Below the pieces are notes generated by a model. The model saw nothing but the letters and a program-made list of their open reading frames with translations, ran no database searches and had not been told where the DNA came from. The position numbers and the translations under genes are program-made. From DAOLOF01 sp964463605 (lineage in GTDB: Bacteria; Patescibacteriota; Microgenomatia; UBA1400; PJMF01), in contig CAYXBZ010000007.1 in the NCBI GenBank assembly GCA_964463605.1, positions 1 through 26,030 of the forward strand: a stretch of DNA of 26,030 nucleotides, in the 5' to 3' direction. Shown here in pieces: positions 1 through 7,633 of this stretch (position 1 is its first letter; every line of letters begins with the position of its first letter).

Positions 1-42
1 GATCCAGATCTTTATGGAAGTATTGAAGAGTTTGTAAAATAA
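1..42 (+). CDS. 3' end of an unidentified gene (partial)
   Basis: An open frame enters from the left edge and ends at TAA (40-42), giving the C-terminal residues DPDLYGSIEEFVK. Only thirteen residues are visible, so no family can be named. It converges on the nucleotidyltransferase gene, with 12 bases between the two stop codons. The frame is acidic and reads like an ordinary protein tail, but so short a stretch could also be chance. Confidence 0.45.
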   Translation, partial: DPDLYGSIEEFVK

Positions 43-54
43 GCCTTGAATTTT

Positions 55-1713
55 TTATTTACTTAAGTTTAAATTATTTATTATTTTTTTGGCTCTCTTG
101 AAAAGTTTCTCTCTAGAATTTAACTCAGGGTTTTCCAACACTTGCTCAAGAAGTTGATCGAGAATAGTGCCGATTATGGGCCCTGGTTTAAGCTCAAGTT
201 CGCCGATGAGGTCATTGCCATTAATTGCTAGGTCGGTGGTGTCAAAAGGTTGATTTAGTTGCTCAACAATTCTTTCTTTAAGTTCTTCTAATCTCCAACT
301 TGTTTTGCGCGCTCCACTGCCCAATCTATCTCCTTCTCGCAAGTCTAGAATATCATCAATATAATCAAGTCCAACTCTTTTGATAAATCTTCGAATAGCA
401 GCATCTGTATCATGTGGTTGATAGTGGAACATGTGATATCGCACCAATTTAAAAAGCTTGGTTCTTTGAGAGTTGGACAGCTTAAGTCTCTTGGCTATTT
501 TGTCGGCTAGTCTCGAGCTAACAATCTCATGATTATAAAAAGTGATATTACCGTTTCGCAGTTGGTATGTTTTGGGTTTACCGATGTCGTGTAAAAGAGC
601 TGCCAATCTTACGATGGGGTCAGGTGAAGGGCAATGTTCTAAAGCGCTTAAAGAGTGGGTCCACACATCGGTGTCGTGATGTCCGCCTTGCTCAACATTT
701 TTTGTCTCTTGAAGCTCCGGCAAAATAAATGATAGCAAACCTGTTTGGTCAAGAAGTTTAATACCGAAAGAAGGTTGATCGCTTGAAATAATTTTCAGAA
801 ATTCGATTTGAATTCTTTCCCAACTAATCTTTCTGATCAAAGAAGCGTGTGTTTTGATTGAGGCTAAAGTTAACTCTTCGATAGAAAAGCTAAGCTGACA
901 AGAGAGTCGTATCGCCCTCAACATTCTTAAGGCGTCTTCCTCAAATCTCTCATCTGGATTTCTGACGGTACAAATTATTTTATTTGCTAGATCCTTAAGT
1001 CCCTGATGATTATCCACCAAAGTATATTCATTTGTGGAGAATACTAAAAGAGATTGCTCGATTATGGATTGAGAAAAGATTTTATCTAATGCTGATTGTT
1101 CAATCTTAAGAGCCAAAGCGTTGACAGTGAAATCACGACGCTCGAGGTCCTCATCGATCGAGGATCCCCATGAAATTTCATCAGGACGTCGATAATCTGA
1201 ATAGAGACCTTCAGAACGATAAGTAGTTACTTCAAGAGGTGGAGGTTTTATTGCATCATCGATAGGCTGACTTTCTTGAGAATTTTGAACTTGTTGAACT
1301 AATGAAGGATGTATCTTAGTTGCGGTGGCAAGATCAATAATTCTGTTTTTTCCTTTTGGTTGAAGATTGGCAGTTCTAGTAGCAATATTTTCTCTGGGAA
1401 GATTAAATCCAGCAGCTCTCATTTGACTAATTAATTTATCATAAACAATTCCGACTGTGCCAAACTCATTGGTATAAAAGCTATCAGGAAAAATTGACTG
1501 AATTTGTCTGGGGGTAGCATTAGATGCAAAGTCATAGTCACTCACCTCGTTAAACTGAGCGAAAATATTGTTTTGATTTTCTTTACTAATTTGAAGTGAA
1601 TGAAGAAGAATATCTCGCACTGCGCCTCCTACTAAGTATGCCTCAAACCCTTTTTGTTGAGTTTTCCACAAAACATAAGCGACTTCATAGGGAATTACGA
1701 GATTGGTGGTCAT
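55..1713 (-). CDS. CCA-adding enzyme / poly(A) polymerase-family tRNA nucleotidyltransferase with HD domain
   Basis: Predicted to add or repair the 3' CCA of tRNAs in the cytoplasm. With the start at 1713 the protein has 552 residues. The class II nucleotidyltransferase head shows the GGAVRD motif (about residues 29-34), the metal-binding pair in DYDFA (59-63), and ERRDFTVNA (191-199), followed by the RNA-binding RNPDERFEEDALRMLRAIRL segment. A C-terminal HD domain has LLHDIGKP (about 373-380) and a later RYHMFH. The frame stays open 23 codons upstream to 1782, but that extension would cross the probable -10 element of the gene (1723-1728), so the ATG at 1713 is chosen. A low-complexity insert (about residues 140-165) separates the two halves of the head. 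The tRNA-Gln in this window lacks an encoded CCA, which fits the need for such an enzyme. Family members can be CCA-adding or poly(A)-adding; sequence alone does not decide. Confidence 0.9.
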   Translation of the reverse strand: MTTNLVIPYEVAYVLWKTQQKGFEAYLVGGAVRDILLHSLQISKENQNNIFAQFNEVSDYDFASNATPRQIQSIFPDSFYTNEFGTVGIVYDKLISQMRAAGFNLPRENIATRTANLQPKGKNRIIDLATATKIHPSLVQQVQNSQESQPIDDAIKPPPLEVTTYRSEGLYSDYRRPDEISWGSSIDEDLERRDFTVNALALKIEQSALDKIFSQSIIEQSLLVFSTNEYTLVDNHQGLKDLANKIICTVRNPDERFEEDALRMLRAIRLSCQLSFSIEELTLASIKTHASLIRKISWERIQIEFLKIISSDQPSFGIKLLDQTGLLSFILPELQETKNVEQGGHHDTDVWTHSLSALEHCPSPDPIVRLAALLHDIGKPKTYQLRNGNITFYNHEIVSSRLADKIAKRLKLSNSQRTKLFKLVRYHMFHYQPHDTDAAIRRFIKRVGLDYIDDILDLREGDRLGSGARKTSWRLEELKERIVEQLNQPFDTTDLAINGNDLIGELELKPGPIIGTILDQLLEQVLENPELNSREKLFKRAKKIINNLNLSK

Positions 1714-1722
1714 GATGAAACT

Positions 1723-1731
1723 ATTATAGCA
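1723..1731 (-). promoter_or_regulatory. Extended -10 promoter of the nucleotidyltransferase gene
   Basis: On the minus strand the sequence reads TGCTATAAT, a perfect TATAAT preceded by the TGn of an extended -10. Nine bases separate it from the ATG at 1713, so transcription would begin at or within a few bases of the start codon. No good -35 hexamer is seen at 16-18 bases. This implies a leaderless mRNA and rules out the longer frame. Confidence 0.65.
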
Positions 1732-1755
1732 GGGGGAGGGATTAAAGTTGATACG

Positions 1756-1769
1756 ACCACTTTCGTGGT
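1756..1769. promoter_or_regulatory. Small inverted repeat between divergent promoters
   Basis: ACCAC-TTTC-GTGGT forms a 5-bp stem with a 4-base loop. On the minus strand the loop is GAAA. It lies upstream of the predicted transcription start of both the nucleotidyltransferase and recJ genes, so it would act as DNA (an operator) rather than as RNA, if it acts at all. A chance occurrence is possible. Confidence 0.25.
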
Positions 1770-1777
1770 TTTCCCTC

Positions 1778-1806
1778 TTCACACGATAACTATTACTCTT
1801 TACACT
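1778..1806 (+). promoter_or_regulatory. Probable recJ promoter (-35 TTCACA, -10 TACACT)
   Basis: TTCACA (1778-1783, five of six matches to TTGACA) and TACACT (1801-1806) are separated by exactly 17 bases. The recJ ATG at 1815 follows only eight bases after the -10, so the transcript should start at or just before the start codon. This is the best two-element promoter noticed in the window. Confidence 0.55.
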
Positions 1807-1814
1807 AAAGAAAT

Positions 1815-3467
1815 ATGAAATGGCAATATCTATCTGACGAACAAATCGATGATGAAAAAGAACTACTTAAGACAATTATTTCCAATCGTAATATTAGCGA
1901 TCTAGAGCAGTTTTTTAATTCTCCAGATCCCACATCAATCTCAATTACCGATTTTGGAGTTGATCAACAACAGCTAACAAAGGCGATTACCCGAATTAAA
2001 GCTGCCATTTCCAATCAAGAAAAAGTGCTAATTTATGGAGACTATGATGCCGATGGAATTACTGCTACCAGTATTCTTTGGCTAACTCTCAACCAATTGG
2101 GTTTGATTGCAGAACCATTTATTCCTGATAGATTGAAGCATGGTTATGGAATCTCGATTAAAGCATTGGAAGAAATATTTGCCAAAAAAAAACCAGATTT
2201 AGTTATTACTGTTGATAATGGGATTGTGGCTCACGAACCGCTTGAGTGGTTAAAAAATCAAGAGGTAGACGTGATTGTGACCGACCATCATCAACCTGCA
2301 AAAAAATCTGTCATTTCATTAGCTACGGTTCATTCCACACTCATTAGTGGTGGGGCTGTTGCCTGGGTATTGGCACGTGAGTTAAGTGCTAAGTTTGCTA
2401 GCTCACTCTTAGATTTGGTAGCTATTTCAACGGTGGCTGATCAAATGCCACTGCTTGGAGTAAATCGTAGTCTGGTTAAGTTTGGCTTAAATAGTTTGCG
2501 CTCAAACAATCGAGCAGGAGTGATGGCATTATTTAATGTCTCAGGCGTCAAGGTTAGCAATGTTAGCGTGGGAACAATTGGCTTTACCATTGCTCCTAGA
2601 CTTAATGCAGCGGGTCGTCTTACTCAAGGGTTGGTAGCCATGAGATTACTCTGCACCGATGATCCGAGTTCTGCCCAGCGAATAGCAAGAAACTTAAATC
2701 AGCTCAATCAAGAGAGGCAAGCTTTGACTTCAGAGCAACTTCTTGAGGCAGTGAGACAGGCTAAGGATCAAGCTGATGAGAATTTGCTGTTTATTGCCGC
2801 TCCATCTTTTCATGAGGGCGTAATTGGCCTCTTGGCAGGAAGATTGACTGAAAAGTACTTTAAACCAAGCATTGTTGTAGCAACCGAGGGAAAAACGTCA
2901 AAGGCATCAGCAAGAAGTGTGTCGGGTGTTAATATCACTCAACTAATTAGAACTGTTGATGATGAACTTTTGAGTGTTGGAGGTCATGAATTAGCTGCAG
3001 GATTTAGTGCCCAAACAAATCAGATTGAATCGATCAAACAAAGATTGCTAACATTGGCTCGCAATCAGATTGACCCTAAGTTACTTGAGCCTAATCTTAA
3101 AGTAGATGCTTTAATTGGACAATCATTGCTCAATAAGAACACGGTGTCACTTTTAAAAAAACTGCAACCCTATGGTTTGGGAAATTCAGAGCCAGTGATA
3201 GCTGTGCATAAAATTAGTCTTGTGGATTATAAACTTATAGGTTCAGATAATGAGCACCTCAAACTTGCTCTTAAGTCTGAGAATGATTCATCAATAATTG
3301 AGGCTGTTGGCTGGAGAATGGGAGCTATGTCCACAAGCTTAAAAAAGTTGAACTCAAAACAGTTACTGGACATTGCTTGCTGTTTGGAGATCAACAGCTG
3401 GAATGGTAAGGAGTCATTGCAGTTGAGATTGAAAGATTTTAAAAAATCAACCTTTGCCGATAGCTAA
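1815..3467 (+). CDS. recJ: Single-stranded-DNA-specific exonuclease RecJ
   Basis: Predicted 5'-to-3' single-strand DNA exonuclease of recombination and repair, 550 residues, close to the size of bacterial RecJ. The DHH phosphoesterase domain shows the metal-binding motifs GDYDADG (75-81), TVDNG (132-136), TDHH (156-159) and STVADQMPL (205-213). The DHHA1 domain carries GGHELAAGFSA (389-399) and is followed by a C-terminal OB-like region. The stretch after TDHH looks short: the usual loop with an asparagine-proline before the hydrophobic helix is reduced to AKKSVISLATVHST. The ATG sits eight bases after a -10 element with no Shine-Dalgarno sequence. Divergent from the nucleotidyltransferase and convergent with the DsbA-like gene. 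Identification is firm. Confidence 0.95.
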   Translation: MKWQYLSDEQIDDEKELLKTIISNRNISDLEQFFNSPDPTSISITDFGVDQQQLTKAITRIKAAISNQEKVLIYGDYDADGITATSILWLTLNQLGLIAEPFIPDRLKHGYGISIKALEEIFAKKKPDLVITVDNGIVAHEPLEWLKNQEVDVIVTDHHQPAKKSVISLATVHSTLISGGAVAWVLARELSAKFASSLLDLVAISTVADQMPLLGVNRSLVKFGLNSLRSNNRAGVMALFNVSGVKVSNVSVGTIGFTIAPRLNAAGRLTQGLVAMRLLCTDDPSSAQRIARNLNQLNQERQALTSEQLLEAVRQAKDQADENLLFIAAPSFHEGVIGLLAGRLTEKYFKPSIVVATEGKTSKASARSVSGVNITQLIRTVDDELLSVGGHELAAGFSAQTNQIESIKQRLLTLARNQIDPKLLEPNLKVDALIGQSLLNKNTVSLLKKLQPYGLGNSEPVIAVHKISLVDYKLIGSDNEHLKLALKSENDSSIIEAVGWRMGAMSTSLKKLNSKQLLDIACCLEINSWNGKESLQLRLKDFKKSTFADS

Positions 3468-3497
3468 CTGCATGTTTTGTGAATTTATTTATGGTGG

Positions 3498-4244
3498 CTA
3501 CAAGTACTGTTCGATCTTTTCTTCAAAAGATTCATAAGGGGCGGCTCCAGCAATCATGTCGTATTGACCGTCGGCGGTTACAATAATTATTCCTGGAGTA
3601 CCTCTAATGCCAGCCGTTCTACCACCCGCAGTTTGTTGTGCAATTGCCTCAGAAAATTCTTCTTGTTCGATACAAGTCTCAATTTGAGATTGATTCATTC
3701 CTAGTTCATCGACCAAAGCTAACAAGTTTTCTTTTTGAATAAGTTGATTGTCATCAGCTGATCGATCAAAGTATTCATTAATAAACTCCCAGAATTTTTC
3801 GTTCCCTTCATAATTGGCGATGCATTCGCTGGTTTGAGCAACAACCTGAGAAGGTCCAGTTGGATTTAACAGATAGTGTCGATAAACCCAAGCAACATCT
3901 TGAGGATAATTTTCAACAACTTGCTTTAATGTGGGGTGAACTCTGCCGCAAAATCCACAACTAAAATCTGAGTATTCAATGAGAGTGATTTTGGGATTGG
4001 TTGCTCCTCTTATGTGATCTACAGCTGATACTTCTGGTGTGAGTTCAAAGTTTGTTTCTTCTTGTGCAGGAACATCATTTGCTTGGAGTGTTGGGGCAGT
4101 GGGACTTGGTGCAGAGGGTTGCAAAGTTTGACGATTTCTCCAAAATGAACCTGAAGCAAAACCAACAGCAAAAACGAATATAATTAATGAAAACCAAAAG
4201 AAATTAGTGTTAATGAACTCTAAAATTGAGTTATTCTTTGACAT
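3498..4244 (-). CDS. Membrane-anchored DsbA-like thioredoxin-fold disulfide oxidoreductase
   Basis: Predicted to form or shuffle disulfides in secreted proteins outside the membrane. The 248-residue protein has one N-terminal membrane helix (about 14-32), a proline/alanine/threonine-rich linker (about 40-62) and a thioredoxin_4/DsbA-type domain. The active site is CGFC (96-99) within YSDFSCGFCGRVHP, and the cis-proline loop is RGTPG with Pro217. Two further cysteines (141 and 191) lie in the helical insertion and may form a structural pair. The motif and the fused anchor match the BdbD/DsbA-like proteins common in Gram-positive-type and CPR genomes. No DsbB or VKOR partner is in the window. 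It is divergent from prmC with 94 bases between, and no Shine-Dalgarno motif precedes the ATG. Confidence 0.88.
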   Translation of the reverse strand: MSKNNSILEFINTNFFWFSLIIFVFAVGFASGSFWRNRQTLQPSAPSPTAPTLQANDVPAQEETNFELTPEVSAVDHIRGATNPKITLIEYSDFSCGFCGRVHPTLKQVVENYPQDVAWVYRHYLLNPTGPSQVVAQTSECIANYEGNEKFWEFINEYFDRSADDNQLIQKENLLALVDELGMNQSQIETCIEQEEFSEAIAQQTAGGRTAGIRGTPGIIIVTADGQYDMIAGAAPYESFEEKIEQYL

Positions 4245-4275
4245 AGAAGTAAGTTGTAGCTAATAATTTCTATTC

Positions 4276-4290
4276 AGATTTTAAAAATCT
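4276..4290. promoter_or_regulatory. AT-rich dyad between divergent dsbA-like and prmC genes
   Basis: AGATTTT-A-AAAATCT is a perfect 7-bp inverted repeat with a single central base, lying 31 bases upstream of the DsbA-like start and 48 bases upstream of prmC. It could be a regulator site serving both genes, but AT-rich dyads of this size also occur by chance in such DNA. Confidence 0.25.
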
Positions 4291-4338
4291 TATAAACTTC
4301 GGAACTATATTAATACATAATTAGTGTAATTTTACAAC

Positions 4339-5106
4339 ATGAGCATAGCTAAGCGTTGTTGGACAGCTTACGAAAAAAACCAGTTACTCAAGCACGCGAT
4401 ATCTCTTGATAACTTAGATCAATATGGAGACATGCCTGTTGAGTACATCACTGGCTTTGTTGAATTTTGTGGCCACCAATTTGAGGTTAACCCAGACACC
4501 CTAATTCCTCGAACTGAATCTGAAGGTTTAGTTAATCTGGCAATTAACTGGATAAAAGACGAGACTAGCAATAGCCATGACTTGCATATTCTCGATGTTG
4601 GCACTGGTTGCGGCAACATTGCTATTTCAGTTTTTCTTGGCTTAAAGAAATTAGGCATCTCAACCAAAATCACCGCCAGCGATATTTCTAAAAAATGTCT
4701 TGATCAGGCAAAGAATAATCAAGAAAGATTAATTCAAAAAGATGATTGGCCCAACTTCTCTTTTTACCAGTCTGATCTACTATCACGGTTACCTCAACAA
4801 ACATATAAAATAATTTTAGCCAATTTACCTTATGTTCCGTCTTCTATGCTTGAGATTCTTGATCCAACTGTAAAATATTTTGAGCCAAACCTGGCTCTTG
4901 ATGGTGGAACTGATGGTCTTGAGTTAGTTAGACAATTAATTTCCAGCAGCAGTCAATATTTAGATGATGGCGGGAAAATAATGCTTGAAATTGATTCTCG
5001 CTCTAGAGTAAATGAGAACACTTTAGGGCTTAATCAGGAATGGGCTTATCAAATTATTATGGATGAGTTTGAGAGACAAAGATACGTTATTTTAACTAAA
5101 TTATGA
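4339..5106 (+). CDS. prmC: Release factor glutamine methyltransferase PrmC/HemK, short N-terminus
   Basis: Predicted SAM-dependent methyltransferase that modifies the GGQ glutamine of peptide-chain release factors; 255 residues. The linker PVEYITG (33-39) is followed by VNPDTLIPRTESEGLV, the SAM-binding DVGTGCG (86-92), the acidic motif TASDIS, and the substrate-binding NLPYVP (162-167), an accepted form of NPPY. The region before PVEYITG is only 32 residues, whereas well-studied PrmC proteins have about 70, so the helical release-factor-binding domain is largely missing. An in-frame TAA at 4327-4329 prevents any extension. TAATTT (4327-4332) is a weak -10 candidate six bases before the ATG. 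A divergent relative acting on another protein is possible, but the NLPY context favours PrmC. Confidence 0.88.
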   Translation: MSIAKRCWTAYEKNQLLKHAISLDNLDQYGDMPVEYITGFVEFCGHQFEVNPDTLIPRTESEGLVNLAINWIKDETSNSHDLHILDVGTGCGNIAISVFLGLKKLGISTKITASDISKKCLDQAKNNQERLIQKDDWPNFSFYQSDLLSRLPQQTYKIILANLPYVPSSMLEILDPTVKYFEPNLALDGGTDGLELVRQLISSSSQYLDDGGKIMLEIDSRSRVNENTLGLNQEWAYQIIMDEFERQRYVILTKL

Positions 5107-5135
5107 CAATGGTGGCGGTGGATAAATATGACACG

Positions 5136-5153
5136 ATACATTCCGGAATGTAT
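5136..5153. promoter_or_regulatory. 18-bp perfect palindrome between prmC and sppA
   Basis: ATACATTCCGGAATGTAT is a perfect 18-bp dyad with no spacer. Allowing one bulged base, flanking CAC (5132-5134) and GTG (5154-5156) lengthen the arms. It lies 29 bases after the prmC stop and 78 bases before the sppA start. Its length and lack of a loop suggest a binding site for a dimeric regulator; as RNA it could fold as a hairpin with a TCCGGA loop, but no clean T-run follows to make it a standard terminator. Confidence 0.45.
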
Positions 5154-5231
5154 GTGCGACTAACAGGTGGTTGTTTGTTGAAAATGATCGCCATAGAATA
5201 AGTGTGTATCTTATAAATTTTATAGGTCATT

Positions 5232-6233
5232 ATGAAAGATAGCTGGTTATCACGTTGTGTAAAAAAAATTATCTGGCTCTGGAGAAAACTCGCATTGTTT
5301 TTGGGGACAGGCTTAATGTTGCTGATTATTTTTATTGGATTAATCATAGTTGCAGTCACCCCTTCAAGCTCGGGTCTTGAGTCTTTAGAGTTTTCAAAAA
5401 AGGTACTCTATAGTGGTTCTGCCAATGAAATTGCCTTGGTAAGGTTGTCTGGAGAAATTGTATCGGCACCAGATGATAGTTTTTGGGGATATAATCCGTT
5501 CTCGATTGATCCCTACAACGTGAGGAAAATTGTCCATGGAATATCACAGCTGCAACAGGTTAAGGCAGTGATACTCGTAATTAACAGTCCAGGCGGATCG
5601 GTAGCTGCTTCAGAGGAAATTTATCAACAAATCAGAATTTTGAGTGAGCTCAAACCTACCTACGTGTTTTTTGAAGAGATGGGCACATCTGGAGCTTATT
5701 ATCTTGCGCTTCCAGCCAAAAAGATCTTTGCCTCTGTGCCTACCATTACGGGCTCGATAGGAGTGATTGCATATGATACAGACTTTTCAGGATTAATGGA
5801 AAAAGTAGGAGTTAAATTAACCACCTATCAATCAGGAGCTCTCAAGGATTTTGGATCTCCAACACGTCCAGCCTCAGATCTTGAGCGTCAGATTTTTGAA
5901 TCAATTATTGATGATTCTTATCAGCTTTTTATCGACCGAATTACTGAGAATAGAAATCTGGAAAGATCTAAAGTTCTTCAACTAGCTGATGGTCGAATTT
6001 ATTCTGGCAAGCAGGCGGTAGAGAACGGTTTGATCGATGCAACCTCATCCATGAATGGAGTTATTGGGATAGTGGCAGATGAGGAAAGCATCGACTCACC
6101 AACAGTGATGGAGTACTCATTGGGTAGAAGTTGGATGAGTGAGCTTTTTGGAAATAGTTTGGGTCGTTTAATTCCTGCTTCACTGTCAACGCAGCAGCTC
6201 ATGCATTCAAGAGCAGGGTTGTATTACTTATAG
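5232..6233 (+). CDS. sppA: Signal peptide peptidase SppA-type serine protease (family S49)
   Basis: Predicted membrane-bound peptidase that degrades signal peptides or other membrane peptides; 333 residues, the length of the short single-domain SppA form. One N-terminal membrane helix (about 20-42) is followed by a ClpP-like fold. VINSPGGSVAASEEIY (117-131) forms the oxyanion/strand region, the nucleophile is Ser153 in GTSGAYY, and the general base is Lys205 in SGALKDFGSP. ITGSIGVI (172-179) and ADGRIYSGKQAVENGLID are also typical. TATAAA (5212-5217) lies 14 bases before the ATG, and an AGGT at 5224-5227 is the closest thing to a ribosome-binding site. It converges on the MFS gene. Confidence 0.92.
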   Translation: MKDSWLSRCVKKIIWLWRKLALFLGTGLMLLIIFIGLIIVAVTPSSSGLESLEFSKKVLYSGSANEIALVRLSGEIVSAPDDSFWGYNPFSIDPYNVRKIVHGISQLQQVKAVILVINSPGGSVAASEEIYQQIRILSELKPTYVFFEEMGTSGAYYLALPAKKIFASVPTITGSIGVIAYDTDFSGLMEKVGVKLTTYQSGALKDFGSPTRPASDLERQIFESIIDDSYQLFIDRITENRNLERSKVLQLADGRIYSGKQAVENGLIDATSSMNGVIGIVADEESIDSPTVMEYSLGRSWMSELFGNSLGRLIPASLSTQQLMHSRAGLYYL

Positions 6234-6270
6234 CAGAATACTAATCGTTAAACTTATTAAACAATAAGAA

Positions 6271-7458
6271 TTAATAAAGTTTGTGTTCTCTAAAGATAAG
6301 GAAGAGGCAGATGCTCATCGACAGGATTGTGGCAATGAGCATGCTTTCTGGAAACGTGGCTGAAAGAAGATATCCCCCAAGCAAAGGTCCAATGATATGG
6401 GACATGCTGTCTAATGAATTAGCGACGCCAATAATAGCTCCCTGTTCTTTTTCATCGACACTTCGAGAAATATCCCCCATCATCAGGGGATAGTTCATGC
6501 CGGCTCCGGTGGCAAAAATTGTGACCATAATTAATAGTTGATAATAGTTGTTTGAAAAAATCCCGATTGCCAGTCCGGCTATCATCAGCGACACACCCAC
6601 TCGTTCAAGATGTCTCTCTTTAAATTTATCGATTAATTTTGGAAGAAGATATCCTCTAAAGAGAACACTCGTAGCTCCAATTACAGTCATACTAAATCCG
6701 ATCTGTTGGGTGGTGGCATCAAACTTCTGTCTTGCGAAGATTGCAAAATTGCTGGTAAAAATTGCCATCGAGAGAGTGTACATCGAAAACTCAATCAGTT
6801 GTTGATTAACTGATGAGTTTTTGAAGTAGTATCGAATCTGCTTGATGTTAATTAACTTTATGTTCAATCGACTTCTTTTTTGTAACCGCTTAAGAATACT
6901 TTTCCGATTTTCTATTGTTTCAGGAAGGGCCAAAATAGTGAACACAATTGAGATTAAAGTAATTCCAGCTGCGATAAAGGATGGAGTAGAGTAATTTGTT
7001 TGAGCCATCGTTCCGCCAATAACTGGACCAATCATAAAACCGATAGCAAAAGCGACACCGCTGATTCCAAATACTTTGCTTCGATCCTTGCTAGGAGTAA
7101 TATCCGACAAATAAGCTTTAGCAATGGTGGCATTACTTCCAAGCAAGCCATCAACAGCTCTTGAGAGGAATAGCATCCACAATGAATTGGCAAAACCCAA
7201 CAGCAGAAAGCTGGCTAAAGTGGCAAGTTGAGAGATAAGCAGTAGCGGTTTTCTTCCATACCTGTCGCTAAGCGATCCAGCAATTGGAGCACTAATAAAC
7301 TGGAAAAGCGAAAAGGTAGTAAGAAGTAATCCAACCACAAAAGCTGACGCCCCCATATCTTGAGCAAAAATAGGTAAAAAAGGCAAAACTAAAGAAAAAC
7401 CCAACACCTCGGTAATTAAAATCAAAAAAATAATAAAATGCTGTTTTGATAATTTCAT
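6271..7458 (-). CDS. Major facilitator superfamily transporter, TetA-like drug/H+ antiporter type
   Basis: A 395-residue polytopic membrane protein with the twelve-helix pattern expected of an MFS exporter. The signature loop between helices 2 and 3 is present as GSLSDRYGRKP (about 61-71). Helix 1 contains TEVLGFSLVLPFLPIF, typical of the DHA1/TetA-like proteins, and a C-terminal half begins after a basic central loop (KRLQKRSRLNIKLINIK). The substrate cannot be read from sequence. The frame is open to a TTG at 7485, but the ATG at 7458 directly precedes the usual MFS N-terminus (MKLSKQHFIIFL) and is preferred. It lies 33 bases downstream of tRNA-Gln on the same strand with no clear promoter between, so it may be transcribed together with the tRNA. 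Confidence 0.88.
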   Translation of the reverse strand: MKLSKQHFIIFLILITEVLGFSLVLPFLPIFAQDMGASAFVVGLLLTTFSLFQFISAPIAGSLSDRYGRKPLLLISQLATLASFLLLGFANSLWMLFLSRAVDGLLGSNATIAKAYLSDITPSKDRSKVFGISGVAFAIGFMIGPVIGGTMAQTNYSTPSFIAAGITLISIVFTILALPETIENRKSILKRLQKRSRLNIKLINIKQIRYYFKNSSVNQQLIEFSMYTLSMAIFTSNFAIFARQKFDATTQQIGFSMTVIGATSVLFRGYLLPKLIDKFKERHLERVGVSLMIAGLAIGIFSNNYYQLLIMVTIFATGAGMNYPLMMGDISRSVDEKEQGAIIGVANSLDSMSHIIGPLLGGYLLSATFPESMLIATILSMSICLFLIFREHKLY

Positions 7459-7491
7459 AAGTGAACTTGGAGATGAACTAGACAAACAATG

Positions 7492-7562
7492 ATCCCGGGC
7501 TAGGATTCGAACCTAGAATGACAGGGTCAGAACCTGTAGTGATGCCATTTCACTACCCGGGA
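7492..7562 (-). tRNA. tRNA-Gln (anticodon CTG)
   Basis: The minus strand folds into a full cloverleaf. The acceptor stem TCCCGGG/CCCGGGA begins with the U1-A72 pair typical of tRNA-Gln. The D-arm is GTGA-AATGGCA-TCAC, the anticodon arm ACAGG-TTCTGAC-CCTGT, a four-base variable loop CATT follows, and the T-arm is CTAGG-TTCGAAT-CCTAG. Loop positions 34-36 read CTG, decoding CAG. The base at position 73 is T and no CCA is encoded; the CCA end would be added by the nucleotidyltransferase. The length is 71 bases including position 73. Confidence 0.95.
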
Positions 7563-7633
7563 GTCACTTGAGCCAATTAAGTGGGTCGCGATTGCTTTTA
7601 AGTTTTCGGTGCCACCTAGCTAGGCTGATGGTT

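Noticed and set aside
1714..1782. N-terminal extension of the nucleotidyltransferase frame
   Set aside because: The extra 23 residues would be encoded across the gene's own extended -10 element and do not resemble the family N-terminus.
5096..5359. Minus-strand open frame across the prmC-sppA gap
   Set aside because: It is antisense to the start of sppA, includes the intergenic palindrome, lacks recognisable domains and has no promoter; most likely a shadow frame.
6250..6283. Hairpin between the convergent sppA and MFS genes as a bidirectional terminator
   Set aside because: CTTATT/AATAAG and AAACTT/AAGTTT can pair in alternative ways, but all stems are AT-only and no T-run follows on either strand, so the case is too weak.
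7607..7616. T-box-like GGTGGCACCG on the minus strand in the tRNA leader
   Set aside because: It resembles the T-box antiterminator core, but only about 10-30 bases lie between it and the predicted transcription start. There is no room for the specifier stem, no terminator follows, and the downstream gene is a tRNA rather than an aminoacyl-tRNA synthetase.
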